In this document: positions 27,108 through 36,081 of the stretch, in pieces | How the letters are laid out: every line of letters starts with the position of its first letter | Position numbering within the stretch: the stretch's first letter is position 1 | Source of the DNA: Lewinellaceae bacterium | Lineage (GTDB): Bacteria > Bacteroidota > Bacteroidia > Chitinophagales > Saprospiraceae | Assembly: GCA_020636025.1 (NCBI GenBank) | Contig: JACJYQ010000008.1 | Span: 124,001 to 188,000, forward strand | DNA: 64,000 nt | Direction: 5' to 3' | The notes under the pieces: model-generated | Told to the model about the DNA's origin: nothing | What the model saw: only the letters and a program-made list of their open reading frames with translations | Databases searched by the model: none | Position numbers and translations under genes: made by a program

Positions 27108-28043
27108 TTATTCCTGCAGGCCGCGCCCTTCCTTAACAATACGGCCTTTATCGAGCAATTCTTTCATCAGGCGATCCAGTATGCCATTGATAAACTCCTT
27201 GCTCTTGTCGGTGGAGTATGTTTTTGAAATTTCAACAAATTCGTTGAGGGTAACCTTGGTAGGAATGGTCGGGAAGTGGAGCAATTCACAAAGCGCCATT
27301 TTGAGCATTACCATGTCAAGAATAGCCACGCGGTCGGCATCCCAGTTTTTCAAGGTAGGTTCGATATCTGAAAAAAGAGCGGCATCTTCCTCACAGGTTT
27401 TGGTGAGAAGTTCTTCTCCGAATTCCAACACGGTTTCGTCAGATGGTTCGTGCTCTTCGTAAAACTTGCCCTCCAGCGGCATGGCCTTCAGGGTCTTTTT
27501 CATGGCGCCACTCACCAGAGAATCGTCATCGGCCCAGTTGGTGTATCGATCTTCCGACATATCGGAAAACAGATCACTTGCTGCCAGGGTGCGGTATAAA
27601 TTCAGAAGTGCCTTGGAGTGATCCTTGACATCCGGACTTTCCAGTTCGAGGTATTCCTTGTACTCGGGAGTGTCTACGAAAAGATTGTAGAGGGACTTGA
27701 TGTGGTCCTCATCAATATTTTCACTGACCTTATACTTCTTGGCCAGTTTGGCAAATTCTGTGTGATTGGCCAGACTTTTAGTGCAATCGTTTTGACTAAG
27801 CCGTGGACTGAATTTCTTGTCCTCATCTGTTGGAAGATGTTTCGAGGCGCGCTTTTCTGCGTCTTTTTCTGCATACTGGGCAACCTTGAGTAAAACATAC
27901 AGTTGGAACAGGTACAACTCGAAGGCTTTCCAGATACCATCTTTGTACAACTTTACAACATCCTTCGGGGTGAGTTGCTCATCCCTGTTGAGCATGTATA
28001 AAAGTTGCATTACCTTAATACGAACGCTGCGGCGACTTAGCAT
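27108..28043 (-). CDS. nusB: Transcription antitermination factor NusB
   Basis: 311 residues, about twice the E. coli length because of a long insert typical of Bacteroidota. N-terminus MLSRRSVRIKVMQLLYMLNRDE and C-terminal KNWDADRVAILDMVMLKMALCELLHFPTIPTKVTLNEFVEISKTYSTDKSKEF match both halves of the NusB fold. Binds boxA RNA with NusE to prevent premature termination in rRNA operons. First gene of the pair with the methyltransferase. Confidence 0.93.
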   Translation of the reverse strand: MLSRRSVRIKVMQLLYMLNRDEQLTPKDVVKLYKDGIWKAFELYLFQLYVLLKVAQYAEKDAEKRASKHLPTDEDKKFSPRLSQNDCTKSLANHTEFAKLAKKYKVSENIDEDHIKSLYNLFVDTPEYKEYLELESPDVKDHSKALLNLYRTLAASDLFSDMSEDRYTNWADDDSLVSGAMKKTLKAMPLEGKFYEEHEPSDETVLEFGEELLTKTCEEDAALFSDIEPTLKNWDADRVAILDMVMLKMALCELLHFPTIPTKVTLNEFVEISKTYSTDKSKEFINGILDRLMKELLDKGRIVKEGRGLQE

Positions 28044-28255
28044 AAAATTTCAAAAAACGTTTGCGTTGGTGGGTTTAATTGCGCCACAAAGGAAAGAAAA
28101 ATCCCTGTATACCAGCAATACAAATTTTAAAATTTGGACTCATTCAGTCTCTTTTATCCACCTTTTTTAGATTCCCATCTAAAAAGACCTTTAAAAGCCA
28201 ATAAAAACCAGTCTTTTTGAGTTTCCGCTTTCCGACAACAAAACTGCTATTGGCT

Positions 28256-29377
28256 ATGAAAAACATCGAACAATTCTTCCTCTTTTGTTCAGGAGTAAAC
28301 GCTGACATTTTGGAAAAATGCCCTTCCGACAAAAACAAATACGTGGGCATCGGCGCAACCATTTTCTTCACCGGCTTGCTGGCTTTCTTTTCTTCCGGCT
28401 ATGCCCTTTTCACCGTTTTTGAATCATACTGGGCAGCCATTGCTTTCGGCGCAGTTTGGGGGCTAATGATATTTAACCTCGACCGCTACATCGTGATGAG
28501 CATGAAAAACAATGGCAAGTGGTATCGCGACTTGCTGGTTGCCCTGCCCAGGGTCGGATTAGCCGTTCTGCTTGCGCTTGTGATTTCCAAACCTCTGGAA
28601 ATGAAAATATTTGAAAAGGAGATTGAAGGTGAACTGGTGCAGATGGAGCAAGAAGTGTACAAAGCGCAGGAAGATCGGGTGAAGGATCGTTTTACCGGCG
28701 AAATAGCCGCCAACCAGGCGCAGATAAATACACTCAAAAATGAAATCGTCGACAAAACCAGCGCCCGGGACACCTTAACCCGAAGAGCCGTGCAAGAAGC
28801 CGATGGCACCGGTGGCTCTCGCAAAAAAAATCTGGGTCCTATTTACCGGGCTAAAAGAGCAGAGGCTGATAAGGCAGAAGCCGAACTGGCAGCTGTTATA
28901 GCCCGAAACGAACCTTTGATCCTTGAAAAAGAACAAGCTAATAGAGAACTATTGGCGAAAATTGGTCAGGAGACAGCCACACTACAGCGAAGCCGATATA
29001 ATGGACTGGCCGCCCGGATGGAAGCGCTAAGCCGGCTTTCCAAAAAAAGTGAAGCCATTTTGCTGGCCAGCATGTTTATCATGTTGCTTTTTATAGCCAT
29101 TGAAACGGCTCCCATCCTGGTTAAACTCATTTCTTACAGAAGTCCATACGATTACCTGCTGCACGAACATGAGCATGTGTTCCAAATGGCCAATCTGGAA
29201 ACCACAACCCTGCGCAGCAACGCCATCCACAACAAGCTCAAATTTGACACGGAGACAGGTTTGTACAAAACCACTTCGGCCATCACTGTGGAGAAATTCC
29301 TGATCGATCAGAAACTCCAGGAAAAGCTGGAACAGTTGAAAAAGCGGCCTTATGACTGGAAGCTTGGCAATGCGTAG
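28256..29377 (+). CDS. DUF4407 family membrane protein
   Basis: 373 residues from ATG 28256 (start MKNIEQFFLFCSGVNADILEKCP is the family start). TM helices near residues 32-60 and 85-105, then a long coiled-coil/basic-acidic region outside the TM cluster (about 115-245: EGELVQMEQEVYKAQEDRV ... AEADKAEAELAAVI), and another TM at about 265-285. The NLDRYIV motif after helix 2 is characteristic. Function unknown in all organisms I know. Confidence 0.85.
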   Translation: MKNIEQFFLFCSGVNADILEKCPSDKNKYVGIGATIFFTGLLAFFSSGYALFTVFESYWAAIAFGAVWGLMIFNLDRYIVMSMKNNGKWYRDLLVALPRVGLAVLLALVISKPLEMKIFEKEIEGELVQMEQEVYKAQEDRVKDRFTGEIAANQAQINTLKNEIVDKTSARDTLTRRAVQEADGTGGSRKKNLGPIYRAKRAEADKAEAELAAVIARNEPLILEKEQANRELLAKIGQETATLQRSRYNGLAARMEALSRLSKKSEAILLASMFIMLLFIAIETAPILVKLISYRSPYDYLLHEHEHVFQMANLETTTLRSNAIHNKLKFDTETGLYKTTSAITVEKFLIDQKLQEKLEQLKKRPYDWKLGNA

Positions 29378-29396
29378 TGATTACGTTGGCTCTTTA

Positions 29397-29460
29397 CCCA
29401 GGGATGGATTCCTGGGATGATGGTGTAGGCCTTCCCAGGAATGAGTTCCTGGGATGATAT
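29397..29460. repeat. Intergenic repeat with TTCCTGGGATGAT words
   Basis: CAGGGATGGATTCCTGGGATGAT recurs twice with a CCCAGGAATGAG inverted part between, forming a small palindrome right after the DUF4407 stop. Another vocabulary of the word-built intergenic type. Confidence 0.6.
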
Positions 29461-29493
29461 TCTTTTACTGATAAGTCTTCTTTTTTTTCATCT

Positions 29494-29534
29494 TTGCCAC
29501 GGGCTTCGTTTTCGAGCCCGTGGCAATTTTTTTA
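29494..29534 (+). terminator. Rho-independent terminator
   Basis: Perfect 12-bp stem TTGCCACGGGCT / AGCCCGTGGCAA (29494-29505 with 29515-29526), 9-base loop, followed by eight T. Ends the DUF4407 transcript. The rest of the 270-base gap up to 29649 shows nothing else. Confidence 0.9.
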
Positions 29535-29648
29535 TGTGCATGATCTGACATCTGTTAAAGCAGCTCCCTGCAACAATCAGGTAATCATTTAATTATGTAA
29601 TCCATCGCTTCCTTCTTCTCCAATAGCCATTCAAAAAAAACGAAACAA

Positions 29649-31013
29649 ATGGCCACTTCTAACTCTCCGATCACAGGCGCCGACTCAAAACCTATTCTAT
29701 CCACGGTTAGCATTTGGAATATGAGCGTAGGTTTTCTTGGTATTCAGGCTGGTTTTGCCCTGCAAAACGGAAATGCCAGCAGCATACTTCAACGCTATGG
29801 CGCCGATGTACACGAATTACCCAATTTCTGGCTGGTAGCTCCAATCATAGGCATGATCGTGCAACCTTTGATTGGACATTTTTCCGATAGAACCTGGAAC
29901 CGGCTTGGACGTAGGAAGCCCTATTTCCTGAGTGGCGCCATTGCTGCCTGTTTTGGCATGATGCTGATGCCCAATGCCGGGGTGCTCGCTGCAGCGCTCC
30001 CGCTTGTATTGATGGGCGCAGGCATGCTCATGGTCATGGATGCAGCCTTTAATGTAGCCATGGAACCATTCAGGGCTCTGGTTGCCGACAAACTACCGTC
30101 TCAACAAAGAACCCTTGGCTTTTCCATTCAAACAGCCCTGATAGGCGTAGGTGCTGTGATAGGCTCCTGGTTGCCCTGGTTTTTGGCCAACAAAGCAGGT
30201 GTTGCCGATACTGCCCCGGAGGGCATTGTACCTGATAATGTGAAATGGGCATTTTACATTGGCGGCATCTTGTTGCTTGGCGCTATTTTATGGACGATCT
30301 CCACCACAAAAGAATATTCGCCGGAAGAGCAGGCTCGCTATTCTGGTGAGACCCAACAGGAAGAAACTTCAGGAGGACTGGGACAAATTTTCAAGGACCT
30401 GGCCAATATGCCCAAGACCATGCGTCAACTGGGCTGGGTGCAGTTCTTTTCCTGGTTCGGCTTGTTTTCCATGTGGGTATTCACGACTCCCGCCATTGCT
30501 CACCACGTTTACGGTTGTGCGATTAACGAAACAGATTCACAGGCATACAGCGATGCCGGTAACTGGACAGGGATCATATTTGGTGTATACAATGCTGTTT
30601 CGGCTATTTATGCATTATTCCTTCCCAGAATTGCTGCCAAGCTTGGCCGAAAAAGAACACACGCCCTTTCCCTGGTATGCGGTGGTTTGGGATTGATTTC
30701 CATGTATTTTGCCACCTCCCCCAACTTCCTGATTCTCAGCATGGTGGGTGTAGGTATGGCCTGGGCAAGTATCCTGGCGATGCCCTATGCCATGCTTGCA
30801 GGCTCTTTGCCGGTTCATAAGATTGGCGTATTTATGGGTATCTTCAACTTTTTTATCACCATTCCGCAGATATTCAGCGGCATCGTGAATCGCCCCATTG
30901 TGCAATATCTATTTCACGACAACGCCATGTACGCCATCGTGATGGCCGGTGTTTGTTTCCTGATAGCGGCACTTGCGGTGAATCTGGTAGAGGATAAGGA
31001 TGACGTTGTTTAA
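29649..31013 (+). CDS. MFS transporter, SLC45/GPH sugar-cation type
   Basis: 454 residues, about 12 TM helices. WNMSVGFLGIQAGFALQNGNASSILQRYGA, IIGMIVQPLIGHFSDRTWNRLGRRKPYFLSGAI (the MFS loop 2-3 motif with RxGRR) and MDAAFNVAMEPFRALVADKLP match bacterial SLC45-like disaccharide/sugar symporters. Likely imports a sugar; no glycosidase gene is adjacent to indicate which. Confidence 0.88.
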   Translation: MATSNSPITGADSKPILSTVSIWNMSVGFLGIQAGFALQNGNASSILQRYGADVHELPNFWLVAPIIGMIVQPLIGHFSDRTWNRLGRRKPYFLSGAIAACFGMMLMPNAGVLAAALPLVLMGAGMLMVMDAAFNVAMEPFRALVADKLPSQQRTLGFSIQTALIGVGAVIGSWLPWFLANKAGVADTAPEGIVPDNVKWAFYIGGILLLGAILWTISTTKEYSPEEQARYSGETQQEETSGGLGQIFKDLANMPKTMRQLGWVQFFSWFGLFSMWVFTTPAIAHHVYGCAINETDSQAYSDAGNWTGIIFGVYNAVSAIYALFLPRIAAKLGRKRTHALSLVCGGLGLISMYFATSPNFLILSMVGVGMAWASILAMPYAMLAGSLPVHKIGVFMGIFNFFITIPQIFSGIVNRPIVQYLFHDNAMYAIVMAGVCFLIAALAVNLVEDKDDVV

Positions 31014-31165
31014 TATGATAATTTGATAATGAGATAATTTGATAATATGATAATGAGATAATATGAGACTAAGATTGTGATCTTTTAATCATCAATTAAA
31101 CCATTATCGAATTATCATATTATCTCATTATCATATTATCGAATTACCGCATTATCAAATTAATT
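31014..31165. repeat. Word-built palindrome (GATAAT words)
   Basis: Left half: repeated GATAATTT/GATAATG/GATAATAT words; right half (31098-31165): their reverse complements ATTATC. Long imperfect hairpin directly downstream of the MFS stop and 22 bases before the next start codon. Confidence 0.8.
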
Positions 31166-31187
31166 ATTCACCTAAACTCATTTCTAT

Positions 31188-31445
31188 ATGGATCTAAATG
31201 AATTGATTTTCATCGTTTTAGTAGGAGCTGTTTCCGGGTGGCTCGCGGGCCAGATCAGACAAGGCTACGGGTATGGTTTTTTCGGCAACGTAATCGTTGG
31301 CATCATTGGAGCCTTCGTGGGTAGCTGGTTGCTTCGCTCGGTATTACACATCAGTTTGGGCGGCGGCTTGCTGGGAACTATTCTTACTTCTGTGATCGGA
31401 GCACTGGTTGTGCTTTTTTTAATTGGCCTGGTTAAGAAATCTTGA
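31188..31445 (+). CDS. GlsB/YeaQ/YmgE-family stress-response membrane protein
   Basis: 85 residues, three TM helices. ELIFIVLVGAVSGWLAGQIRQGYGYGFFGNVIVGIIGAFVGSWLL is the transglycosylase-associated (YeaQ) pattern with its Gly-rich helices. Function is poorly known; family members rise in acid or stationary stress. Confidence 0.92.
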   Translation: MDLNELIFIVLVGAVSGWLAGQIRQGYGYGFFGNVIVGIIGAFVGSWLLRSVLHISLGGGLLGTILTSVIGALVVLFLIGLVKKS

Positions 31446-31465
31446 GTGACCAGACAATTTTCTCA

Positions 31466-31509
31466 AAAGCTGGCCTGTTGTATGAAGCTCAATTGGCCAG
31501 CCTTTTTTA
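31466..31509 (+). terminator. Rho-independent terminator after the GlsB-like gene
   Basis: Stem GCTGGCC (31469-31475) with GGCCAGC (31495-31501), 19-base loop, followed by CTTTTTT. It supports starting the next gene at 31517, after the T run. Confidence 0.75.
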
Positions 31510-31516
31510 TGGTATC

Positions 31517-31921
31517 ATGACCCGGTTTCTGTTTCTCATTACAATATTGGTTTTTGCTCAATGCAAGGATTTCATTGGTAATCGTCACAAAGTGGCGGTG
31601 GTGCCAAGGCAGGTCTCGGTGAGCTCTTCACTAAGTGTCGAACCAGGCCGGTGGAGATTGGATCCCAATCAGCAAAAGATAGAACTCATTGTAAATTGCA
31701 AGGGAGTAGCCTCATGTACAGTATCTCTTGGGCCGGCACAGGGTGTGAGACTTGAGGAGGTAAACAAATCTGATGATCCGGATTGTTTGAAACTTACGCT
31801 TGCGCTACAGGGACATGTGATCCCTCAGCATGTTCCGCTGATCTTTTCAAATGGTGAAGACTACTTTAGTTGGGACTTTCGAATTTTACCGGACAGGACG
31901 CAGACGCATCGCAGACATTGA
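31517..31921 (+). CDS. Small lipoprotein, unknown
   Basis: 134 residues from ATG 31517 (MTRFLFLITILVFAQC-KDF), a lipoprotein signal with late Cys. The frame opens upstream at a TTG at 31442 but that region holds the terminator. Mature domain of about 115 residues looks beta-rich (IELIVNCKGVASCTVSLGP) with two Cys. No family recognised. Convergent with the TIR/SDR gene, stops only 2 bases apart and no terminator between, so the two transcripts should overlap. Confidence 0.65.
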   Translation: MTRFLFLITILVFAQCKDFIGNRHKVAVVPRQVSVSSSLSVEPGRWRLDPNQQKIELIVNCKGVASCTVSLGPAQGVRLEEVNKSDDPDCLKLTLALQGHVIPQHVPLIFSNGEDYFSWDFRILPDRTQTHRRH

Positions 31922-31923
31922 TA

Positions 31924-34131
31924 TTACGACTTCCGCCCGCTGCGATCAATGATCATACTACTTGCCTGTTGGGTGCCGAACATTTGCACATCCTGAATAT
32001 TCACGTGAGCCGGCCGGGTCGCCATAAAGTAGATCACATCTGCCACATCGCTTGATTTCAGCGGTTGAAAATCCTCGTAAATCTTTGCCCGCTTTTTATC
32101 TCCGTCGAAGCGATTGATGGCGAATTCGGTTTCTTCTACATGTCCAGGACTTACCTGGCTTACCCGGATGTTATAACTGTGCAAATCCATGCGTATGGCT
32201 TTGGTAAGCGCATCTACGGCAAATTTGGTGGCACAATACACATTCCCATTTGGATAGGCCTCTTTTCCTGCGCTGCTTCCCAGGTTTATAATATGGCCGC
32301 TTTTTCGCTCTACCATTCCGGGTGAAATACAACGCGTTACATACAGCAGACCTTTCACATTGGTGTCTATCATGGTTTCCCAATGTTCAAGACTTCCCTT
32401 ATGAATGGGATCCAGGCCTTTCGCCAGTCCTGCATTATTGATCAAAATATCTACCTCACTAAATTCCTTTGGCAGTTTGCTAAGCGCTTTGTCTACTGCT
32501 TTTTGATTGCGTACATCGAAAGAGAGGATCATGTTGTCATTTCCATATTCAGATTCGAAATGAGCCTTGAGTTCTTCCAGCCTTTCTTTTCGCCTTCCCG
32601 TCAGGATCAACCTATACCCGTTTTGGGCAAATAATTCAGCGGTGGCCTTTCCGATACCTGAAGTCGCTCCTGTTATCAGCACTGTGCCTTTTGCTTCTTT
32701 TTTGGGGACTGTTGTCTTTTTAGGTGCCGCTTGCTTTTTGGGTTGTTCTGGACTTTCAGGCTTTGTGTCTTCTTTGATTGATTCGGCTTTTGGCGCGGGA
32801 GTTTCTTCCTTTATTTCGGCCATCAAGCTTTGCAGACAGTTGTTCACCTCAGCATCATCGGCATTCTCTAATAAGGCCTTATTCAAATAATGAATGGCTG
32901 TTTCCCTATAATCATGCAGGTGTTCGGCTGTCATCAGACCAAGTTTCCGATACACGCCTGTTGAATTTGGCGCCAATTCCAATACCCTGTCCCAGCAATA
33001 CTTCGCAAACAGATAATCGCCTTTATCCAAGGCCAGATCACCCATCATTTCATAAGATTTGATCTGTTGTTCCGGTTCTATTTCTGGCTCCACGATTTCC
33101 GGTGTTTCAGTATTTGTGTCAGAATCCACCTCAATTTCTGTAGGTTCAATTTCTACGGCCATGGGATGCAGTTCAGCTTGCTCTTCTGGTGGAAGTGCAG
33201 ACAAAGCTTTTTGGTATGCATCGTTTAGTTCCTGACTATCCGGATACTCTTCGGCTGCAATTTTCAGCAGTTCAACGCCTCGTTCAGTGTAGCCCCTTTC
33301 AATCCATATCTGGGCGTCGTTAATGGCCTGCTCGATGTAATTAAGTGATTGAGAAGCTGTGTCCTCGGTTTCTCGCAAAGCAGGTTCCTCTTCGGGCTCC
33401 GGTTCATACTGGTTTTGAGGAATAATTGGTTCTTCCTCTTTAAATGTTGGTTCAGAAAGTGGTTCCGGAGCAAATACACCTCCTGTTACCGGTGTCTCTG
33501 GCAATTCAGGTTTAGGCTCCGGTTTGGGGAGTTCTGGTGCCTGTGACTGCTTGTCGAGATTTTTATATTGATCATGCCAGCTGATCAATTCAAACCTGTC
33601 GAAAAACCGGTAAAAATCATTCGCCTGAAAATCTTCAAAGCTGATCATTTTACGGTTTCGAATGGCCGTAATGATGTCACCGGTCTGATTGGCAATCGTA
33701 CGAATAACATCCAGTTCCTGTTGCAGTTTTTCCTTGCGTGCCGGTTCGGCATTTTTATATACTTCACTCAAATCCAGCCAGGCAGTTTGCCAATGATTCA
33801 TGTAATGCAACAAATTCACCATTCTATCCAACTCTGTCTTTACCACCTTGCCATCCTCATCCACACCATCCACCAATACCGGCACCAATGGACGGTTTGC
33901 CGGGAACTGACTCAGGCAATCCAACAGCCCTTCCATGCTGTTTCTTTCCTTTAAAAAATTATCGCTAACCAACAGCAAAACCGGTTCGCCTGCATTGGTA
34001 ATGGATGTTGAAAAGTTGCCATCAACTGAAGACTGATGTTCGAAGGGAATGCCTATCCGGGATAATTGATTGTCGATTTGTTGAGCCTGGGGAGCATTGG
34101 TGCCGGAATAGGCGAGGATGATTCGATTCAT
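31924..34131 (-). CDS. TIR-like / TPR / short-chain dehydrogenase fusion protein
   Basis: 735 residues, no signal peptide, cytosolic. Residues 1-~150: TIR-like fold (RIILAYSGTNAPQAQQIDNQLSRIGI, then PVLLLVSDNFLKERNSMEGLLDCL, then RPLVPVLVDG); candidate catalytic Glu 62 or 67. Residues ~195-255 are a Pro/Glu-rich linker. Residues ~260-310 and 355-435 are TPR-like helices (GDYLFAKYCWDRVLELAPNS). Residues 481-735: a complete classical SDR of the YdfG type with TGATSGIG at 487-494, NNAG at 565-568, catalytic S619, Y632, K636. A TIR domain (often NAD-cleaving) with an NAD(P)-dependent dehydrogenase is unusual. The TIR call is moderately sure, the SDR call is firm. Confidence 0.85.
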   Translation of the reverse strand: MNRIILAYSGTNAPQAQQIDNQLSRIGIPFEHQSSVDGNFSTSITNAGEPVLLLVSDNFLKERNSMEGLLDCLSQFPANRPLVPVLVDGVDEDGKVVKTELDRMVNLLHYMNHWQTAWLDLSEVYKNAEPARKEKLQQELDVIRTIANQTGDIITAIRNRKMISFEDFQANDFYRFFDRFELISWHDQYKNLDKQSQAPELPKPEPKPELPETPVTGGVFAPEPLSEPTFKEEEPIIPQNQYEPEPEEEPALRETEDTASQSLNYIEQAINDAQIWIERGYTERGVELLKIAAEEYPDSQELNDAYQKALSALPPEEQAELHPMAVEIEPTEIEVDSDTNTETPEIVEPEIEPEQQIKSYEMMGDLALDKGDYLFAKYCWDRVLELAPNSTGVYRKLGLMTAEHLHDYRETAIHYLNKALLENADDAEVNNCLQSLMAEIKEETPAPKAESIKEDTKPESPEQPKKQAAPKKTTVPKKEAKGTVLITGATSGIGKATAELFAQNGYRLILTGRRKERLEELKAHFESEYGNDNMILSFDVRNQKAVDKALSKLPKEFSEVDILINNAGLAKGLDPIHKGSLEHWETMIDTNVKGLLYVTRCISPGMVERKSGHIINLGSSAGKEAYPNGNVYCATKFAVDALTKAIRMDLHSYNIRVSQVSPGHVEETEFAINRFDGDKKRAKIYEDFQPLKSSDVADVIYFMATRPAHVNIQDVQMFGTQQASSMIIDRSGRKS

Positions 34132-34230
34132 TATTTGGTATTGGTTGTTGAGCGATTATGATTCATTAAAGGTGAGAACCTTGTGGTGATTAAATGAGTA
34201 AATGATTACATGATGGTTGATTTTGGAGGT

Positions 34231-35541
34231 TTACTGGAGAGCTGAATTTACCAGATCAGCAAAATGTTTTTTGAATGATTCATATCGGGAAGTTGCCGGT
34301 CCATCGAAACCTGTGTGTACCTGCAAAACCTTGTCATTCTTATCCAATATGACCATGGTTGGGAAAGATATCACTTTGTTGAGTGCCGGGAAAAATTCTT
34401 CGGCAACTTCTTTCCTGGCCACGCCTGCATACACGATATCAAAAGGCAAATTCAGTTTCTTTTTGTATTCGATCAGGTGCATGTTTGCAGCGGATTCATC
34501 TTTAGCTCTTTCAAATGAAAAGCTGACAACGGCCATTTTGTTCGCCAGATCTGGATTTTCTTTCATAAATTCTGTGAGAAACAACAGTTCGTCCTTGCAA
34601 TTCGGACACCAGGTTCCGGAGATGGTGAAGATCTTAAGTTTTCCATCAAATTCGGAAGAAGGATATTTGATCTCTTTGCCCTCAGGAGTTTTTACCGAGA
34701 AAGACAATTGCTGCCCTGATTTCACCTGGGAAATTGAGTCCAATGGGGTCAGTTCAAAGTCATCGGATTGCCAGCTTGTCCATAGCGTTTTATAATGCGT
34801 TCCAGAGCAAAACTCCCCTTGTAAGGAATCACCTTGAACAGCCCCGGAAAACAAAAAGGCGTGGGCGCCATCGAAACAGGAAAGCCAGAAATCGCGGTCT
34901 TGAATGGTCCCTTCCAAAAAGCGATAATCACCGGTTTCAGTCCTGAATGTACCTTCCAGGTGGTTGCCATCCTGTTTAAATTCAGCCACGGCTCTTTCAG
35001 GATCTTCATCCGTTTTCTCCACACCTAAAAAGGTTGCCCAATCCCCGCTTAGGTCTGCCAGTGGCTTTTTCTCCATGGTGGTGAAGCGATAGTCACGCCC
35101 TGCGTGAGCATAAAAAGGTATCTGATAATCTTCTCTGGTAAGTACTCGCCAGTATCCCTGCATAACCCCACCACGTATCTCTGCGTGTATGTAGGACTGG
35201 TATTCAGGGAACCAGATGTTCATGGTATCGCGCGCCAGGGATCGGTCGCGTCCGTATTGAATGCTGTCTACGCGGATGCGCTCGCTTCCATTGATGAATT
35301 CCACATAAAAGCGATCGTTGTCGAGGTATTTGATCTCAAAATTGAAAGGAAGTTCGCCTGGCTTGATCTGGTCATATAGCAGAGTAACTTCTTTCTTTTT
35401 TCTGGCGGGGATGGTAAAATGCTCCAGCTCCAAAGCTCCCCGCCAAATTCCGGGCGCCACTTTTGAATAGGTTGCGTCGGGTGAAATACAGGCGCTCAAT
35501 CCAATGATCAGCAACAGAAACAATCCAGGGTAATTTCGCAT
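34231..35541 (-). CDS. TlpA-like thiol-disulfide oxidoreductase lipoprotein
   Basis: 436 residues. Lipoprotein signal MRNYPGLFLLLIIGLSAC-ISP. About 280 residues of beta-rich unknown region, then a thioredoxin-fold domain with WCPNC (redox CxxC) after KLKIFTISGT, VVSFSFER, and the cis-Pro in VISFPTMVIL. This architecture (long N-domain plus redoxin) is common in Bacteroidota periplasmic thiol reductases. Encoded upstream of the TIR/SDR gene on the same strand, about 100 bases apart. Confidence 0.88.
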   Translation of the reverse strand: MRNYPGLFLLLIIGLSACISPDATYSKVAPGIWRGALELEHFTIPARKKKEVTLLYDQIKPGELPFNFEIKYLDNDRFYVEFINGSERIRVDSIQYGRDRSLARDTMNIWFPEYQSYIHAEIRGGVMQGYWRVLTREDYQIPFYAHAGRDYRFTTMEKKPLADLSGDWATFLGVEKTDEDPERAVAEFKQDGNHLEGTFRTETGDYRFLEGTIQDRDFWLSCFDGAHAFLFSGAVQGDSLQGEFCSGTHYKTLWTSWQSDDFELTPLDSISQVKSGQQLSFSVKTPEGKEIKYPSSEFDGKLKIFTISGTWCPNCKDELLFLTEFMKENPDLANKMAVVSFSFERAKDESAANMHLIEYKKKLNLPFDIVYAGVARKEVAEEFFPALNKVISFPTMVILDKNDKVLQVHTGFDGPATSRYESFKKHFADLVNSALQ

Positions 35542-35571
35542 ACAAAATGATTTGCAGGCAAAAGTACATTA

Positions 35572-35735
35572 AGGGTCTGTCTGAAAAATACTTAATGGGC
35601 TAAAAATGTATCTTTTAGAACCTGTCCCGCATGTCTTTTTTGGGCAATAATCCCCGCTATTCCCCTCAAAAGGACAATTGTCCAGAACCTAAAATCTACT
35701 ATTTTTATCTCCATCAGTTTTTTCAGACAGACCCT
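35572..35735. mobile_element. MITE-like element flanked by TA
   Basis: 164 bp bounded by perfect inverted repeats AGGGTCTGTCTGAAAAA at both ends, each adjoining a TA dinucleotide (35570-35571 and 35736-35737). No ORF inside. Size, TIRs and TA duplication suit a non-autonomous element mobilised by an IS630/Tc1-type transposase. Confidence 0.75.
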
Positions 35736-35750
35736 TATTACCATACAGAA

Positions 35751-35793
35751 AAAAAGCCCGAACAACATCAAAAGGATGTGCCCGGGCTTTTTT
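35751..35793 (-). terminator. Strong terminator after the 29-residue ORF
   Basis: AAAAAGCCCG (35751-35760) pairs with CGGGCTTTTT (35783-35792), giving a GC stem flanked by A and T runs, so it can work in both directions. It lies 22 bases past the stop of the small ORF at 35815. Confidence 0.85.
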
Positions 35794-35814
35794 GCTCCGT
35801 GAATCAGGGTAAGC

Positions 35815-35904
35815 TTAACGGATGCGTTTCAGCAGGAAATCTGCGAGGTACCCCGCAACTTCACCTACTGCGAAGAGAACGAGTGTAACGGCAATAATAA
35901 ACAT
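35815..35904 (-). CDS. 29-residue single-TM micro-protein
   Basis: ATG at 35904, TAA at 35815-35817. Sequence starts MFIIAVTLVLFAVGEVAGYL and ends ADFLLKRIR: one TM helix with a basic end, a typical small membrane protein. Support: it sits alone in a 540-base gap and is directly followed by a strong terminator. Too short for ordinary gene finders. Function unknown. Confidence 0.55.
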   Translation of the reverse strand: MFIIAVTLVLFAVGEVAGYLADFLLKRIR

Positions 35905-36081
35905 GATTAAATATCAGATTTTGGTTAAAGAAAAATGTAGCATAGCGCGAGTTGATTCGCTTGCATGTACATAGCCAATAACAATGCCAATATTTTGAGA
36001 AACGGTAGAGAAGGTCAGGTGAGTGACAAAATTTGGGAGGCTACGGAATAATTCCATATTCTGATTAGGTAGTAAAGTCTG

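Noticed and set aside
31442..31516. N-terminal extension of the 31517 lipoprotein
   Set aside because: That stretch is the terminator of the GlsB-like gene and the lipoprotein signal starts at 31517.
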